A stretch of 64,000 nt of DNA from Bacteroidota bacterium (GTDB taxonomy: Bacteria > Bacteroidota > Rhodothermia > Rhodothermales > UBA10348), in assembly GCA_029262855.1 (NCBI GenBank), contig JAJCYP010000123.1:1-64000 (forward strand). The letters are read 5' to 3'. Positions within the stretch are counted from its first letter, which is position 1; each line of letters begins with the position of its first letter. The position numbers and the translations under genes are program-made. The notes under the pieces were generated by a model. It was given only the letters and a program-made list of their open reading frames with translations. It did no database searches and had not been told where the DNA came from. Shown one piece after another: positions 35,016 through 44,812 of the stretch.

Positions 35016-35047
35016 CGCCCCTTCGGATCCGCCCCTTCGGATCCGCC
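35016..35047 (+). repeat. 14-bp tandem repeat in the sprA leader
   Basis: The unit CGCCCCTTCGGATC occurs twice in perfect tandem (35016-35029 and 35030-35043) and a third partial copy (CGCC) follows. Each unit holds the first bases of the palindrome GGATCC, so the two GGATCC sites can pair across an 8-base loop, giving a small hairpin in the mRNA. It sits directly after the predicted transcription start of sprA. Confidence 0.6.
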
Positions 35048-35144
35048 GCCGGAGTCTTTACGTCCGTTCAACACATCCCCGAGTCTCCCCGCGCGTCTCC
35101 GCTACTGAAAACCACTCAATCCGCCCCAAGGACGGCTTGCTGAT

Positions 35145-38100
35145 TTGAATCGCGGACACGCCACATCGCGGCGACTCACGCCATCGGACCCTTTGGTCCC
35201 GGCGCGCCACCCCCAATCCGGTCGAGCGACTCGGACCCTCCTCTCATTGGTTGTGGGGAGTCTCACCGTGGCTGCCGTTCTGGTGGGTCAGGCTGCTCCC
35301 GATGCGACCGGGATAGATCGCACCTGGAGGACTCCTCGCATCGCCGTCAGCGATACGGATTCGGTCTCGATTGTCCTGGGCAACCTGCGTGCAGCGGCGG
35401 ATAGCGATGCGTCGGTGCTGGATTTCCGCGCCCTGCGCGCGCGTGTGGACTCGGACGCCGTTTTTGCGCGCTTTCTGAATTGGAGCGTCCTGTCCGCCAG
35501 GGCCGATACCGACTCGGCCTTTGCGGTTCTGCTTGCCTCGCTGAAGCTGGATTCCCTGACCGTCACGCCGGACACCGGCCTGTCCCGACAGTACGCACCT
35601 CGCTGGCGCGGGGACCTGCCCCGGGTCAGCCTTTTCCCGCGCGAGCGGCGACGCTTCGGACCCCGATTGGGCAACTACTGGCGACACCAGGTTGAGGTTG
35701 ACACCACCTCACTCCGCTTCACCACCCGCGAGCAGGTAGGGGGCGTCGATGTCAGGCATCCCGTCAAACTCGATTTTGAGACCTACCGCAGGTTCAGGCT
35801 CGAATATGACCTGGATCAGACCTGGGTGGAACTCGTCAGCGAGCACCAGCGACTGCTGGACCAGCGACGCCGAGGAGGCCTTGGCATCAACGTCGTGGTC
35901 CCGGGCGGCCGCCAGAGCGCGTTCACGACCATCTTTGGAAAGAACGAGGTCGACCTTCGGGTCAATGGACAGGCCGACATCCGGGCGGGTTTCGACTACC
36001 GGAAGAGTGACCAGCAGGTAGCGTTCACCGGACGTGCCAGTCAGCTCGACCCCGACTTCAAGCAGGACCTTCGGCTGGGCATCACGGGCTCCATCGGAGA
36101 CAAGCTGCAGATTGATGTCAACTACGATTCCCAGAATCAATTTGACTACCAGAACCAGCTCAAGCTGCACTACCAGGGCTACGACGACGAGATCGTCCAG
36201 AGCATCGAGGCCGGGAACGTCTTCCTGCAGACGCCCTCGACACTGATCCGGGGAGGCCAGAGCCTGTTCGGGATCAAGAGCGAATTCCAGGTCGGCGGTG
36301 TGCACCTGACCACAGTGATGAGTCAGCAGGAAGGCCAGGCCAACAGCCTGTCCATCGACGGCGGCTCGCAGGTTACCCCTTTTGACCTGAAGCCGACGGA
36401 CTACGACGACAACTCGCACTTCTTCCTCTCCTACTACTTTCGCAACCGGTGGGAGGATGCGCTCTCTGACCCGCCCAACATCCGCGTCGCCGACGGCTTT
36501 ACGGGGATCCAGGAGATCGAAATCTGGCGCCTCATGCAAACGACTGTGGAGGAGTTGAACGTCCGTCAGGTGGTCGCCATGGTCGATCTCGGCGAGTCGC
36601 CCGATCTCCTCAGTCAGGCCGACGACTACATCATCGCCCGGCTTCCGTCCAATGGAGTGGACCAGTATGATGACACATCGGGCGGCGAGGTCGACACGGA
36701 ACTGCGCGAAGGTGCGGCGACGCCGGGGTCCTATCTCGAGAGCACCAAGAGCCTGTCGGCTTCCGACTATCAGATCGGTCCGTTCAGACGACTGGAACGC
36801 GGTCGCGACTACGACATCGACGAGGTGCTGGGGTATGTGACGCTTCGGCAGCGCCTGCAGGAGAGTGAGGCCCTCGCAGTCTCGTTCCGCTACACGGCAG
36901 GCGGCCGCACGTTCCAGGTCGGAGACTTCTCCACTGATACGGGTGGATCTGACGGTGGGCAGAACGAGGACAAGCTGGTCATGAAGCTGATCCGTCCGGT
37001 ACAGCTCCGCCAGCCGGCCCCCGAAGCCAGCTTCAATCCGGCGGCCTGGTACCTGGAAATGCGCAACATCTACCGGCTTCCGGGTCGTGGCATCAATTCC
37101 AACGAGTTCCAGCTTCAGGTCTATTTCGAGCCTCCAGGACAGACCGCCTCGCGAACCCTCCCCGGTGTCGGCGGACAGCAGACCCTGCTTCAGATTCTCG
37201 GCCTCGACCGGGTCAACGAAGACCAGGCCCTCAAACCGGACGACCTGTTCGACTTCCTGGTCAACTTCACCATTGAACCCGGCGATGGGCTGCTGATTTA
37301 CCCGTATCTGCAGCCATTCGGGGATCGGCTGGAGGGCCTGATCGCGGATGGCGGCGGGCCGCCCGAGGCGCAGGCCGAACTGCAGAATCTGTACGTCTTC
37401 AGGAATCTGTACTCAGAGAAGAAGGCGAACGCCCGACGCGACTCCCAGCATGACGTGTATCGCATCCGGGGCGAGTACAGCGGAACGGTGAGCGATTTCT
37501 ACGACCTCAGAGCCTACGCGGGACTCGTTCCGGGATCCGTGCGTGTGACTTCGGGCGGCACCCCTCTGGCGGAAAATGCCGACTTCGTCGTGGACTATCA
37601 AGGCGGGACGGTCACGATCACCAACCCGGCCTTTCTGACCTCCGGCCGCGAAATCAACATCGAGTTCGAGCAGAACTCCTTCTTCAACCTGCAGAAGAAG
37701 ACCCTTCTCGGAATGCGTGCGGACTACGCGCTGGATGACCGCATCAGTCTCGGCGCCACGCTGATGCGACTGACGCAGAAGTCGCCCATCGACAAATTCC
37801 GCATCGGAGAGGAGCCCGTTTCGAACACCATCTGGGGAGTCGATGGCAGCTTTCTGGCCGAGCCACGGTGGCTGACACGGGCCGTCGATGCGCTTCCGCT
37901 CATTCAGACCAAGGAACCCTCCCGATTCCAGTTCACAGGAGAGTTCGCCCAGCTTCGACCCAACCACGTTGAGACCGTCGCCTTCACGCGGACCCGCCGG
38001 GATCTGCGAAAGGCCAGCCGGGATTTCTCCAGCGATGAGTTGGCCGGAATCTCGTACATCGACGACTTCGAGGGCTTCGAGAACACGTTCTCCCTCATGC

Positions 38101-41100
38101 AGCCGGGCACCTGGTCTCTGACCGCGGCGCCGGATTCGATCGGTGCCGTCGACGGAGCAGGCCTGCGCGACGGTACCCTGGCCGACTCGCTACGGACTAC
38201 ATGGCGCGGTACGTTCGCCTGGTACCGGATCAATGCCAACATGCTGCAGGAAGTGCCCGCGGTGGCCTACAACGTGGAAGCCATCCGGCCCCTGGAGATC
38301 AACGACGTCTTTCCGAATCAGGACACCCGGGCCGAGTTGATCGACCAATTGGAGACGCTGGACATCTATTTCAACCCAAGGGAGCGCGGTCCCTACAACT
38401 ATACCACGGACCTCCGCGGCTTCCTGAACAAGCCGACCGACGCCTGGGGTGGAATGACCCAGCGGCTGCCGGAGGGGTTCACCGATTTCAGCCTCAAGAA
38501 CATCGATTTCGTCGAGTTCGTGATGAGGCCTTTTCCGGAGAACACCGCAGGGGACGCGGGCGCTTCGTCCCGACTCTACGTGGATCTCGGCTCCATCTCC
38601 GAGGACATCCTGCCCAACGAGAAGCTGAACAACGAGGACGGCCTGACGCTTTCCACCGTCAGCGAGGGCTCCGTCCTCAGATGGGGCCGGACGCCCAATG
38701 CCACGCAGAACTCGGTGGTGGACATCGACGATGTCACGAATCGCACCGAGGATCTGGGACTCGACGGGTTGTCCTCATATGGCGGCGACTACCCGCCGTT
38801 CGCCACCGAGGCCGTGCACTTTAGCAACTTCCTCTCCAGGCTCAATCAGAATGATTCCGATACCCGATACCGCGCCGAAGTAGCCAAGGCGCTGGTGGAT
38901 CCGTCGGGCGACGACTACCACTACTTCGGGAACGCGGACTACTACGACAATCCGACGTTCTACCCCGGTGGCGCCACGTTCCAGCAGCGGTTCAGCCGCT
39001 ATTTCGCCGGTCACGAGCTGAATGCCTTCGAGACGCAGACCAAGCTGGCCGAGAACACGACGGTCAAACGAGGCAACTCTCGATTCCCGGACTCCGAGGA
39101 CCGCAACCTGAATTCCACCGTCGATACGGAGAATAGCTACTTCCAGTACGAACTACCCCTTCAGAAATCCAAGCTCGACTCGCTGGCGGCACCGGGTCGG
39201 GTGGATGATTATGTGGTAGGCGAAATCACCGCCGCCGACGGCACAGGCACAGGCTGGTATCAGGTGCGCATTCCGGTGCAGGAGTTCAGCCGGAAAGTGG
39301 GCGATATCCCGGATTTCAAGCGTATCGAGTCGATTCGCGTCTGGACAACGGGACACTCCGACCCCGTCACGATCCGATTTGCTGCCCTGGAGCTCGTCGG
39401 CAGCCAGTGGCAGAAGTCGGATAGGATCACCCTCGAGCGATCGACCGCCATCGACACAACGTTGTCAGACACCCGCCTGACCATCTCCAGCATCAACAAC
39501 GAGGAGAACGCAGACACCTATACGCCTCCGATCGGCGCCGTGGTAAGTCAGACTCGGCTGGCCAGCGGGCGGGTACAGAATGCGCGCGAGCAGTCCCTGG
39601 TGGTACGGGTTGAGAATTTGAAACCGGGCAAGCAGAGGGCCATCTTCAAGACACAGAACACGGCGCTCGATCTGCTGAAGTATTCGAACGTCCGCATGTT
39701 TACCCACCTCCATGGCGAACTGCGGGACGGAACGAACCTGGCCGATCTGCCCCTCGAGGAGGGACGGGAGAAGGTCCGTCTGTTCATTCGAATTGGAGCC
39801 AATGAGACCAACGATTACTACGAGTACGAGCAGCCTCTGACTCCTGCCCGAGAAACCTCCGGCAGCTCCGACGCGCTGTGGGCCACGGCCGTGGACTTCC
39901 AGGGCATGATCCAGGACCTGAACTCGGTCAACATCGACCTGGGTGCGCTCAACCAGCTCAAGGTGGCCCGGGATCGACTTGCCTTCCCCCCGGACAGCGT
40001 GTTCTACAACGTGCGGGGCGACAGCCTTGCGTCCCCTGACTCACCGGATGCAACCGAGTTTGCACCGCCGGGGACCCGTCTCGGCATCAAGGGCACACCC
40101 TCGCTCGGCCGTGTCAACAGCATCGTGATCGGTGTCCGCAATCCGGCAGACTCTACCTCAACTGCGTTCGGGGACGAGTTGGAAGATGTGATCGTCTGGG
40201 TGAATGAACTCCGCGTGGCGGGCTACGATGAGACCAACGGCTGGGCCGGGCTCGCCAACATGGACCTTGAGCTGGCGGACTTTGGACGGATCAAGGCCAG
40301 TTTCCAGCGACAGTCAGATGGCTTCGGCTCCCTGTCCAGCACGCTTGGCGACCGCGACCAGAACTCGCTGAATAACTGGAGCGTCACCTCGGAAGTCAAC
40401 GTCGACAAGGTGTTTCCGGAACGGTACGGGTGGACCATGCCCGTCAACGTGCAGTTCCAGTCGAACAGCACCACGCCCCGATTTGCACCCACCCGAGGTG
40501 ACGTTCGGCTTGAAGAACTGATTAGCCAGATCGACGAGCGGGATGACCTGGACGAGCCAGAGAGGGAAGAACTGCGGACCGATGCGGTCGAGTCCGCGCA
40601 GACCTACAGCTTCAGCCGCTCGTTCACATCCAGAATCTCCAAGCAGGGATCCCGGTCAAAACTGTTGCGGAACACCATCGACGGAATAGGCCTGAACTAC
40701 TCCTATTCGGATGCCGAGGGCCGCAACCCCAGCCAGGTACTCAACGACAACTGGCGCTGGTCTTCGACGGCCAGCTACCGATTCTCGACACGCAGGCCGC
40801 GCACGGTCAAACCCTTCTGGTTCCTGGACGGCCTGCCAGTCCTCTCGGTGCTGGGCAACCTTCGGTTCAACTACCTTCCGCAGAGCATTACCACGTCGGG
40901 AACCCTCAATCGGAACGTCAGCCAGACCCGCGAACGGGCCATCCTGGCCGCGGGCGACACCAGTTCCGTCCCCCTCGATGTACGATTCCCGCTTCGCGAA
41001 AAGCATGTGTTCGGGCACCAGCGGAGCTTCGCGATGCAGTACAACCCCTTCGGTTTCCTGAATCTGGGCTTCGACATGAACACCACCCAGAGCCTGAACG

Positions 41101-43115
41101 CGGCGGGTGTCGACACGCTGTTTTCGGTGGTATCCAACGACACCACCTTTGGAGGCTTCCGGCTTCAGGAGGCCCTCGATCAGGGACTCATTGAGGCGAG
41201 CCAGGTGGGGCAGTACTATGAGGTAGAGTCCCTGGAAGTCCGCCCGTTCGACGACGTTCTCCGGAGCATTTTCACCGGTGGCACGGACGTCCGCGCCGAC
41301 AAGCACTCCCAGACCTTCACCGGGACCTTCCGCCCGCGACTTCAGAGCATCAGCGCCCTCAACTGGCTGAACTTCCAGGACGTGGGATACACGGCCACGT
41401 ACAACTGGCAGAATGGGCCGCTCGGACGGAATACCGGTGCCGCCATTCGAAATCAGGTAGACCTTCGGGCGGGCGTCTCCCTTCGGGTCCAGGAGTTCTG
41501 GCGGAAGTTTGGCTTCTACAAGAGTTTGGAGGAGGCCCAGCGCGCGTATGACTCCGAGAAACAGCGGGCACGCCAACAGCGCGAGCAGGCGCGGCGCGGC
41601 GGCGGTGCCGGACGGCCTGAGGTAGCCGCCCCGGCTGCGAATGATTCAACCGCAACCGACTCAGGGGGCGGATTCAAACTTCCACTCCCCAACCTGGCGG
41701 CACTAGCCCGTCGGACCGTCCTCGGTCTGACCGGCATTCGTGACTTCAGCGTCACCTACAACGGTACGCGCGGATCGACCTCTTCGAACGTCGGTACGCC
41801 CGTCCTGAATTCGGATTCCACCATTGCCGAGGTGGTAGACTACTACAGCCTCTTCGACGCTTTCCGAAATCGTGGTCCCTCGCTGGGATACCGCTTCGGT
41901 TTCGAACGGCAGTTCGACCTGAGCGACCGCATCATAGATCCGCGTCTTCAGGTCTCTGACCAGTTGGACAACTCAAACAGATTCCAGGGAAGAACCACCC
42001 TTAATCCCACCCAGAGCCTGCAGATTGCCGTCAACTGGAGCGTGGATTGGTCCAACGGCCAGACTTTCAGCTATCTGCCACTTCTGGATGGGGACAACGT
42101 GATCGGAGTGGACACCACCCTGACGGAGAACGGCAGCAACAAAGCGTCCATCTGGGCTTTCGGTGCCTCGTACCTGGACATGTTCGAGGCGCAGCTGGGA
42201 GCTTACACGGAAGACCTGGCGGCCTCGGCCGAGCTGGATCCAGTGCTCCTTGGCGACGAGAATCAGGACGGCAAGGTGGTGCTTACCAATCAGTCGGTCA
42301 CGGATGACTTCCGGGATGCCTTCGTCCGCGGTACCACCACGCTTGACTCCAAGAACCTCCTCCCGATTCCCCGTCCAAACTGGAGCGTCACCTACTCAGG
42401 GATGTCAGACTGGCCATTCATCAGGGCAGTCGTCCAGAACGTATCGGTTCGGCACGGCTACTCGGCAGACTATTCGGCCGATTACAACTCCAACACGGCG
42501 TTCGCGGGGGAGGACAGTACCCAGACCGTAGATCTGGGCAGCCGACGCATCGTATTTGACATCGCGGAATTCCAGACGGGCGGCGTGCGAATCAACGAGC
42601 GGTTTCAGCCACTGATTGGACTCGACATCAGCTGGAAGAAGCAGATCCAGACCAACATCCAACTGAACCGGTCCAACAGTTTCAGCCTGAGCACCTCGAA
42701 CTTTGAGGTGTCGGAGAACAAGACCAGCGAATTGAGCTTCTCGCTGAACTACCAGAAGACCGGGATGAAGCTGCCGTTCTTCGGTGGCAAGCGACTGAAC
42801 AACCGGGCAAGCATCGGCCTGACGATTGCGCGTTCCACCACCCAGGACCAGCGCCTACGACTGAGACGCGCGCTGGAGTCGGCCATTTCCGATCCCGAGT
42901 TTGTGCTGGGAGACGCGCTCACAGGCGACAATGTGTCATTGGTCACGGCGCATACCCGGCTCAGCATTTCGCCGGTGGTCTCGTACCAGTTCTCCAACCG
43001 GGTGTCGGCCAACTTCACGCTGAAGTACGAGAAGTTTGACTCCGAGGACAGCCGCCAGCCTTCGGCCACACAGATCCAGGGCAATTTCAACATCCGCGTC
43101 AGCATCGCGAACTGA
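35145..43115 (+). CDS. sprA: Cell surface protein SprA (type IX secretion translocon)
   Basis: 2656 residues, the size of SprA/Sov. The start is a TTG at 35145 with a basic, Ser/Thr-rich N-terminus and a signal peptide hydrophobic core (about residues 31-49). The body is beta-rich, with the typical SprA segments LDFETYRRFRLEYDLD, QVAFTGRASQLDPDF, GSIGDKLQIDVNYDSQNQFDYQNQ, IEAGNVFLQTPSTLIRGGQS, SYIDDFEGFENTF, NGGTY-less central stretches and a final aromatic-ending barrel (NFNIRVSIAN). In Flavobacterium it forms a 36-strand barrel in the outer membrane through which T9SS substrates pass. The protein has a Q/R-rich insertion (about residues 2125-2165). Its stop overlaps lipB. Confidence 0.94.
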   Translation: MNRGHATSRRLTPSDPLVPARHPQSGRATRTLLSLVVGSLTVAAVLVGQAAPDATGIDRTWRTPRIAVSDTDSVSIVLGNLRAAADSDASVLDFRALRARVDSDAVFARFLNWSVLSARADTDSAFAVLLASLKLDSLTVTPDTGLSRQYAPRWRGDLPRVSLFPRERRRFGPRLGNYWRHQVEVDTTSLRFTTREQVGGVDVRHPVKLDFETYRRFRLEYDLDQTWVELVSEHQRLLDQRRRGGLGINVVVPGGRQSAFTTIFGKNEVDLRVNGQADIRAGFDYRKSDQQVAFTGRASQLDPDFKQDLRLGITGSIGDKLQIDVNYDSQNQFDYQNQLKLHYQGYDDEIVQSIEAGNVFLQTPSTLIRGGQSLFGIKSEFQVGGVHLTTVMSQQEGQANSLSIDGGSQVTPFDLKPTDYDDNSHFFLSYYFRNRWEDALSDPPNIRVADGFTGIQEIEIWRLMQTTVEELNVRQVVAMVDLGESPDLLSQADDYIIARLPSNGVDQYDDTSGGEVDTELREGAATPGSYLESTKSLSASDYQIGPFRRLERGRDYDIDEVLGYVTLRQRLQESEALAVSFRYTAGGRTFQVGDFSTDTGGSDGGQNEDKLVMKLIRPVQLRQPAPEASFNPAAWYLEMRNIYRLPGRGINSNEFQLQVYFEPPGQTASRTLPGVGGQQTLLQILGLDRVNEDQALKPDDLFDFLVNFTIEPGDGLLIYPYLQPFGDRLEGLIADGGGPPEAQAELQNLYVFRNLYSEKKANARRDSQHDVYRIRGEYSGTVSDFYDLRAYAGLVPGSVRVTSGGTPLAENADFVVDYQGGTVTITNPAFLTSGREINIEFEQNSFFNLQKKTLLGMRADYALDDRISLGATLMRLTQKSPIDKFRIGEEPVSNTIWGVDGSFLAEPRWLTRAVDALPLIQTKEPSRFQFTGEFAQLRPNHVETVAFTRTRRDLRKASRDFSSDELAGISYIDDFEGFENTFSLMQPGTWSLTAAPDSIGAVDGAGLRDGTLADSLRTTWRGTFAWYRINANMLQEVPAVAYNVEAIRPLEINDVFPNQDTRAELIDQLETLDIYFNPRERGPYNYTTDLRGFLNKPTDAWGGMTQRLPEGFTDFSLKNIDFVEFVMRPFPENTAGDAGASSRLYVDLGSISEDILPNEKLNNEDGLTLSTVSEGSVLRWGRTPNATQNSVVDIDDVTNRTEDLGLDGLSSYGGDYPPFATEAVHFSNFLSRLNQNDSDTRYRAEVAKALVDPSGDDYHYFGNADYYDNPTFYPGGATFQQRFSRYFAGHELNAFETQTKLAENTTVKRGNSRFPDSEDRNLNSTVDTENSYFQYELPLQKSKLDSLAAPGRVDDYVVGEITAADGTGTGWYQVRIPVQEFSRKVGDIPDFKRIESIRVWTTGHSDPVTIRFAALELVGSQWQKSDRITLERSTAIDTTLSDTRLTISSINNEENADTYTPPIGAVVSQTRLASGRVQNAREQSLVVRVENLKPGKQRAIFKTQNTALDLLKYSNVRMFTHLHGELRDGTNLADLPLEEGREKVRLFIRIGANETNDYYEYEQPLTPARETSGSSDALWATAVDFQGMIQDLNSVNIDLGALNQLKVARDRLAFPPDSVFYNVRGDSLASPDSPDATEFAPPGTRLGIKGTPSLGRVNSIVIGVRNPADSTSTAFGDELEDVIVWVNELRVAGYDETNGWAGLANMDLELADFGRIKASFQRQSDGFGSLSSTLGDRDQNSLNNWSVTSEVNVDKVFPERYGWTMPVNVQFQSNSTTPRFAPTRGDVRLEELISQIDERDDLDEPEREELRTDAVESAQTYSFSRSFTSRISKQGSRSKLLRNTIDGIGLNYSYSDAEGRNPSQVLNDNWRWSSTASYRFSTRRPRTVKPFWFLDGLPVLSVLGNLRFNYLPQSITTSGTLNRNVSQTRERAILAAGDTSSVPLDVRFPLREKHVFGHQRSFAMQYNPFGFLNLGFDMNTTQSLNAAGVDTLFSVVSNDTTFGGFRLQEALDQGLIEASQVGQYYEVESLEVRPFDDVLRSIFTGGTDVRADKHSQTFTGTFRPRLQSISALNWLNFQDVGYTATYNWQNGPLGRNTGAAIRNQVDLRAGVSLRVQEFWRKFGFYKSLEEAQRAYDSEKQRARQQREQARRGGGAGRPEVAAPAANDSTATDSGGGFKLPLPNLAALARRTVLGLTGIRDFSVTYNGTRGSTSSNVGTPVLNSDSTIAEVVDYYSLFDAFRNRGPSLGYRFGFERQFDLSDRIIDPRLQVSDQLDNSNRFQGRTTLNPTQSLQIAVNWSVDWSNGQTFSYLPLLDGDNVIGVDTTLTENGSNKASIWAFGASYLDMFEAQLGAYTEDLAASAELDPVLLGDENQDGKVVLTNQSVTDDFRDAFVRGTTTLDSKNLLPIPRPNWSVTYSGMSDWPFIRAVVQNVSVRHGYSADYSADYNSNTAFAGEDSTQTVDLGSRRIVFDIAEFQTGGVRINERFQPLIGLDISWKKQIQTNIQLNRSNSFSLSTSNFEVSENKTSELSFSLNYQKTGMKLPFFGGKRLNNRASIGLTIARSTTQDQRLRLRRALESAISDPEFVLGDALTGDNVSLVTAHTRLSISPVVSYQFSNRVSANFTLKYEKFDSEDSRQPSATQIQGNFNIRVSIAN

Positions 43116-43894
43116 TGAAGCAGCTCGTCAAGGCCTGCCGGCTGGGACGCCTGCGGTATGCCCCCACCTGGGAGCTGCAGCGGGAAATCCAGAATCGCCT
43201 GATCGAGGCAAAGCGGGCCGAGCCGCGACGTGACTTGCCGCACGTGATGCTACTTCTGGAGCACGAGCCCGTGTTCACGCTGGGGAAAAGCGGTGACGAT
43301 CAGAACGTAGTGTGGGATTCCGAGCGGCGAGCCCGGGAGGGCGTTGCCTTTCACCGAATCGATCGCGGCGGCGACGTGACGTTTCACGGCCCCGGCCAAC
43401 TGGTCGGCTACCCGATTCTCGACCTGGACAGGTTCTTTACTGACATTCACCGGTACCTGCGGGAGTTGGAAGAGGCGGTGATCCGGGTGCTGGCCCGCGT
43501 CGACCTGGAAGGCGGACGAGTCGAGGGTCGAACAGGCGTCTGGATCGGCCCTGACTCCACCGGTCCAGAACGCAAGCTGTGCGCCCTCGGCGTGCGCTGT
43601 TCGCGGTGGGTTACCATGCACGGCTTCGCCCTCAACGTCCAGCCTCGGCTGTCATTTTATGAGGGCATCGTCCCCTGCGGGATTGTAGACCGCGGCGTCA
43701 CGTCCATGGCTCTCGAGGCCGGGAGGTCACTGGAGATGAGTCGTGTCATGGACTGGTTCGAAACGGCCTTTGCGGAAGGGTTCGATTGCCTGGTCGAGTC
43801 ACTCACCGGAGAAGCTGCCTGGGACTGGCTCTCGCAGTTTCTGGGAAGACCGCTTGATCCCGAGGTCTATCTGTTACCCGACCCTGTGGATTAG
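43115..43894 (+). CDS. lipB: Lipoyl(octanoyl) transferase
   Basis: 259 residues. Markers: LLEHEPVFTLGKSGDDQNV, FHRIDRGGDVTFHGPGQLVGYPI (substrate-binding loop), RTGVWIGPD, RKLCALGVRCSRWVTMHGFALNV with the catalytic Lys154, and GIVPCGI with the nucleophile Cys188. It moves octanoate from acyl carrier protein to the lipoyl domains of dehydrogenase complexes. The ATG overlaps the sprA stop by one base (TGATG), so it is translated in coupling with the secretion gene, though no functional link is known. lipA is not in the window. Confidence 0.95.
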   Translation: MKQLVKACRLGRLRYAPTWELQREIQNRLIEAKRAEPRRDLPHVMLLLEHEPVFTLGKSGDDQNVVWDSERRAREGVAFHRIDRGGDVTFHGPGQLVGYPILDLDRFFTDIHRYLRELEEAVIRVLARVDLEGGRVEGRTGVWIGPDSTGPERKLCALGVRCSRWVTMHGFALNVQPRLSFYEGIVPCGIVDRGVTSMALEAGRSLEMSRVMDWFETAFAEGFDCLVESLTGEAAWDWLSQFLGRPLDPEVYLLPDPVD

Positions 43895-43916
43895 CGGGAA
43901 TTGTGATTCCTTGTCC

Positions 43917-43924
43917 TATCTTGC
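43917..43924 (+). promoter_or_regulatory. Putative -7 element upstream of a small unknown gene
   Basis: TATCTTGC at 43917-43924, 24 bases before the ATG at 43949, resembles the TATCTTCG box seen at 32943. The nearest TTG (43901) is only 13 bases upstream, too close for the usual spacing, so the -33 part is missing or different. Confidence 0.3.
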
Positions 43925-43948
43925 GGGACACGTTCCCATTCGCAGACA

Positions 43949-44308
43949 ATGCCTCAGTTCGATTTGGAAGACTTCACCCGCCGGCTCATCGCCGAGACGC
44001 TCTTCTATGACGAAGAGTACGAGGCGCTGGGTAATCTGAGCCTCGTCGATGAACGTATTGAACAGGAGCGCTACGTAGCCTCCTACTCCCCGGAGGATGG
44101 TCTCTTTGTCATCGAGGAGGCCACCAACTGGGAAGACTACGAGTCCGGCAAGGAGGACGAAATTGGATACGCGCTTGCGGTAGACTCCAAGGAGCACGGG
44201 TCGTACGACACCGTCGATGAGGCTGCCGAGGAGTTGCTGGAGTTGGCCAAGAAGTTTCGCCTCTCCCCGAGCATCACGCTGCTGTTTGAGGAAGACGACG
44301 CATCCTGA
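43949..44308 (+). CDS. Acidic protein of unknown function
   Basis: 119 residues with a high Asp/Glu content. The N-terminal half (FDLEDFTRRLIAETLFYDEEYEAL) and the middle (YVASYSPEDGLFVIEEATNWEDYESGKEDE) are charged; the C-terminal half has DTVDEAAEELLELAKKFRLSPSITLLFEE. The pattern of mixed strands and helices suggests a small soluble domain, but no family is recognised. Its last 35 bases overlap the end of the DUF423 gene on the other strand. Own putative promoter at 43917. Confidence 0.6.
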   Translation: MPQFDLEDFTRRLIAETLFYDEEYEALGNLSLVDERIEQERYVASYSPEDGLFVIEEATNWEDYESGKEDEIGYALAVDSKEHGSYDTVDEAAEELLELAKKFRLSPSITLLFEEDDAS

Positions 44309-44702
44309 CGCCGCCGACGGCAAGGCTGGCCCAGCCGAGAATCAGGGCGAGACCGCCGAGTGGGGTCACTGCGCCCAGCCAGGAAATCCCCGTGGCCACC
44401 AACAGGTACAAGCTGCCTGAGAAGACAATCGTGCCCGCGGCGAGCAGCTGACACGATCGGTGCAACCACGGCTCGGCCCGGGCGGCCGACGGCAGCATAC
44501 CAAGCGTCGCAATCGCGATAAGCCCGAGCGCGTGGTACATCTGATAGCGAACGGCGGTCTCGAAGATGGCCAGCGCAGATGTATCCAGCACCTCTTTCAG
44601 GCCGTGGGCCCCGAAAGCACCGAGGGCCACACCCAGGGCAGCAAGCACCGCCCCCGCTGTGAGGAAACCGGCCGTCGAACGAGATTCCGGTTGATTCGCC
44701 AT
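44274..44702 (-). CDS. DUF423 family membrane protein (YgdD-like)
   Basis: 142 residues. The sequence has the DUF423 pattern: AGAVLAALGVALGAFGAHGL, then ALAIFETAVRYQMYHALGLI, LLAAGTIVFSGSLYLLVATG and AVTPLGGLALILGWASLAV. Four hydrophobic helices are spaced as in the family. DUF423 members are inner-membrane proteins of unknown function. It overlaps the tail of the acidic gene on the opposite strand by 35 bases and is divergent from the next gene. Confidence 0.88.
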   Translation of the reverse strand: MANQPESRSTAGFLTAGAVLAALGVALGAFGAHGLKEVLDTSALAIFETAVRYQMYHALGLIAIATLGMLPSAARAEPWLHRSCQLLAAGTIVFSGSLYLLVATGISWLGAVTPLGGLALILGWASLAVGGVRMRRLPQTAA

Positions 44703-44714
44703 GTCTTGCACGCC

Positions 44715-44746
44715 TTTGTTAATGGGCCCTCTCGGGCGTAATTTCC
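44715..44746 (+). promoter_or_regulatory. Putative promoter for the 44813 gene
   Basis: TTTG at 44715, a 20-base spacer and TAATTTCC at 44739-44746, an acceptable match to TTTG-N17-20-TAnnTTTG. The predicted start lies about 60 bases before the ATG at 44813 and close to the DUF423 start on the other strand. Confidence 0.4.
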
Positions 44747-44812
44747 GGCAGATCCAAGGTCCCTGATTCCAGTCGGCCCGGCATCGAAAACTCGCTTCGA
44801 GACTACCCGCAC

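Larger units (their letters stand above)
34816..35144. other. 329-bp non-coding gap between the SDR gene and sprA
   Basis: No reading frame or RNA gene can be supported here. The sprA-proximal half contains an eight-T run (34975-34982), a TTG with a TACATTCT box, a 14-bp tandem repeat and an about 100-base leader. The SDR-proximal half (34816-34970) shows only weak AT-rich stretches, including an AAATTTTG that could serve the SDR gene on the other strand. Confidence 0.6.

Noticed and set aside
35016-35047. Tandem repeat considered as CRISPR-like
   Set aside because: Direct repeat of 14 bases without spacers and no cas genes in the window.
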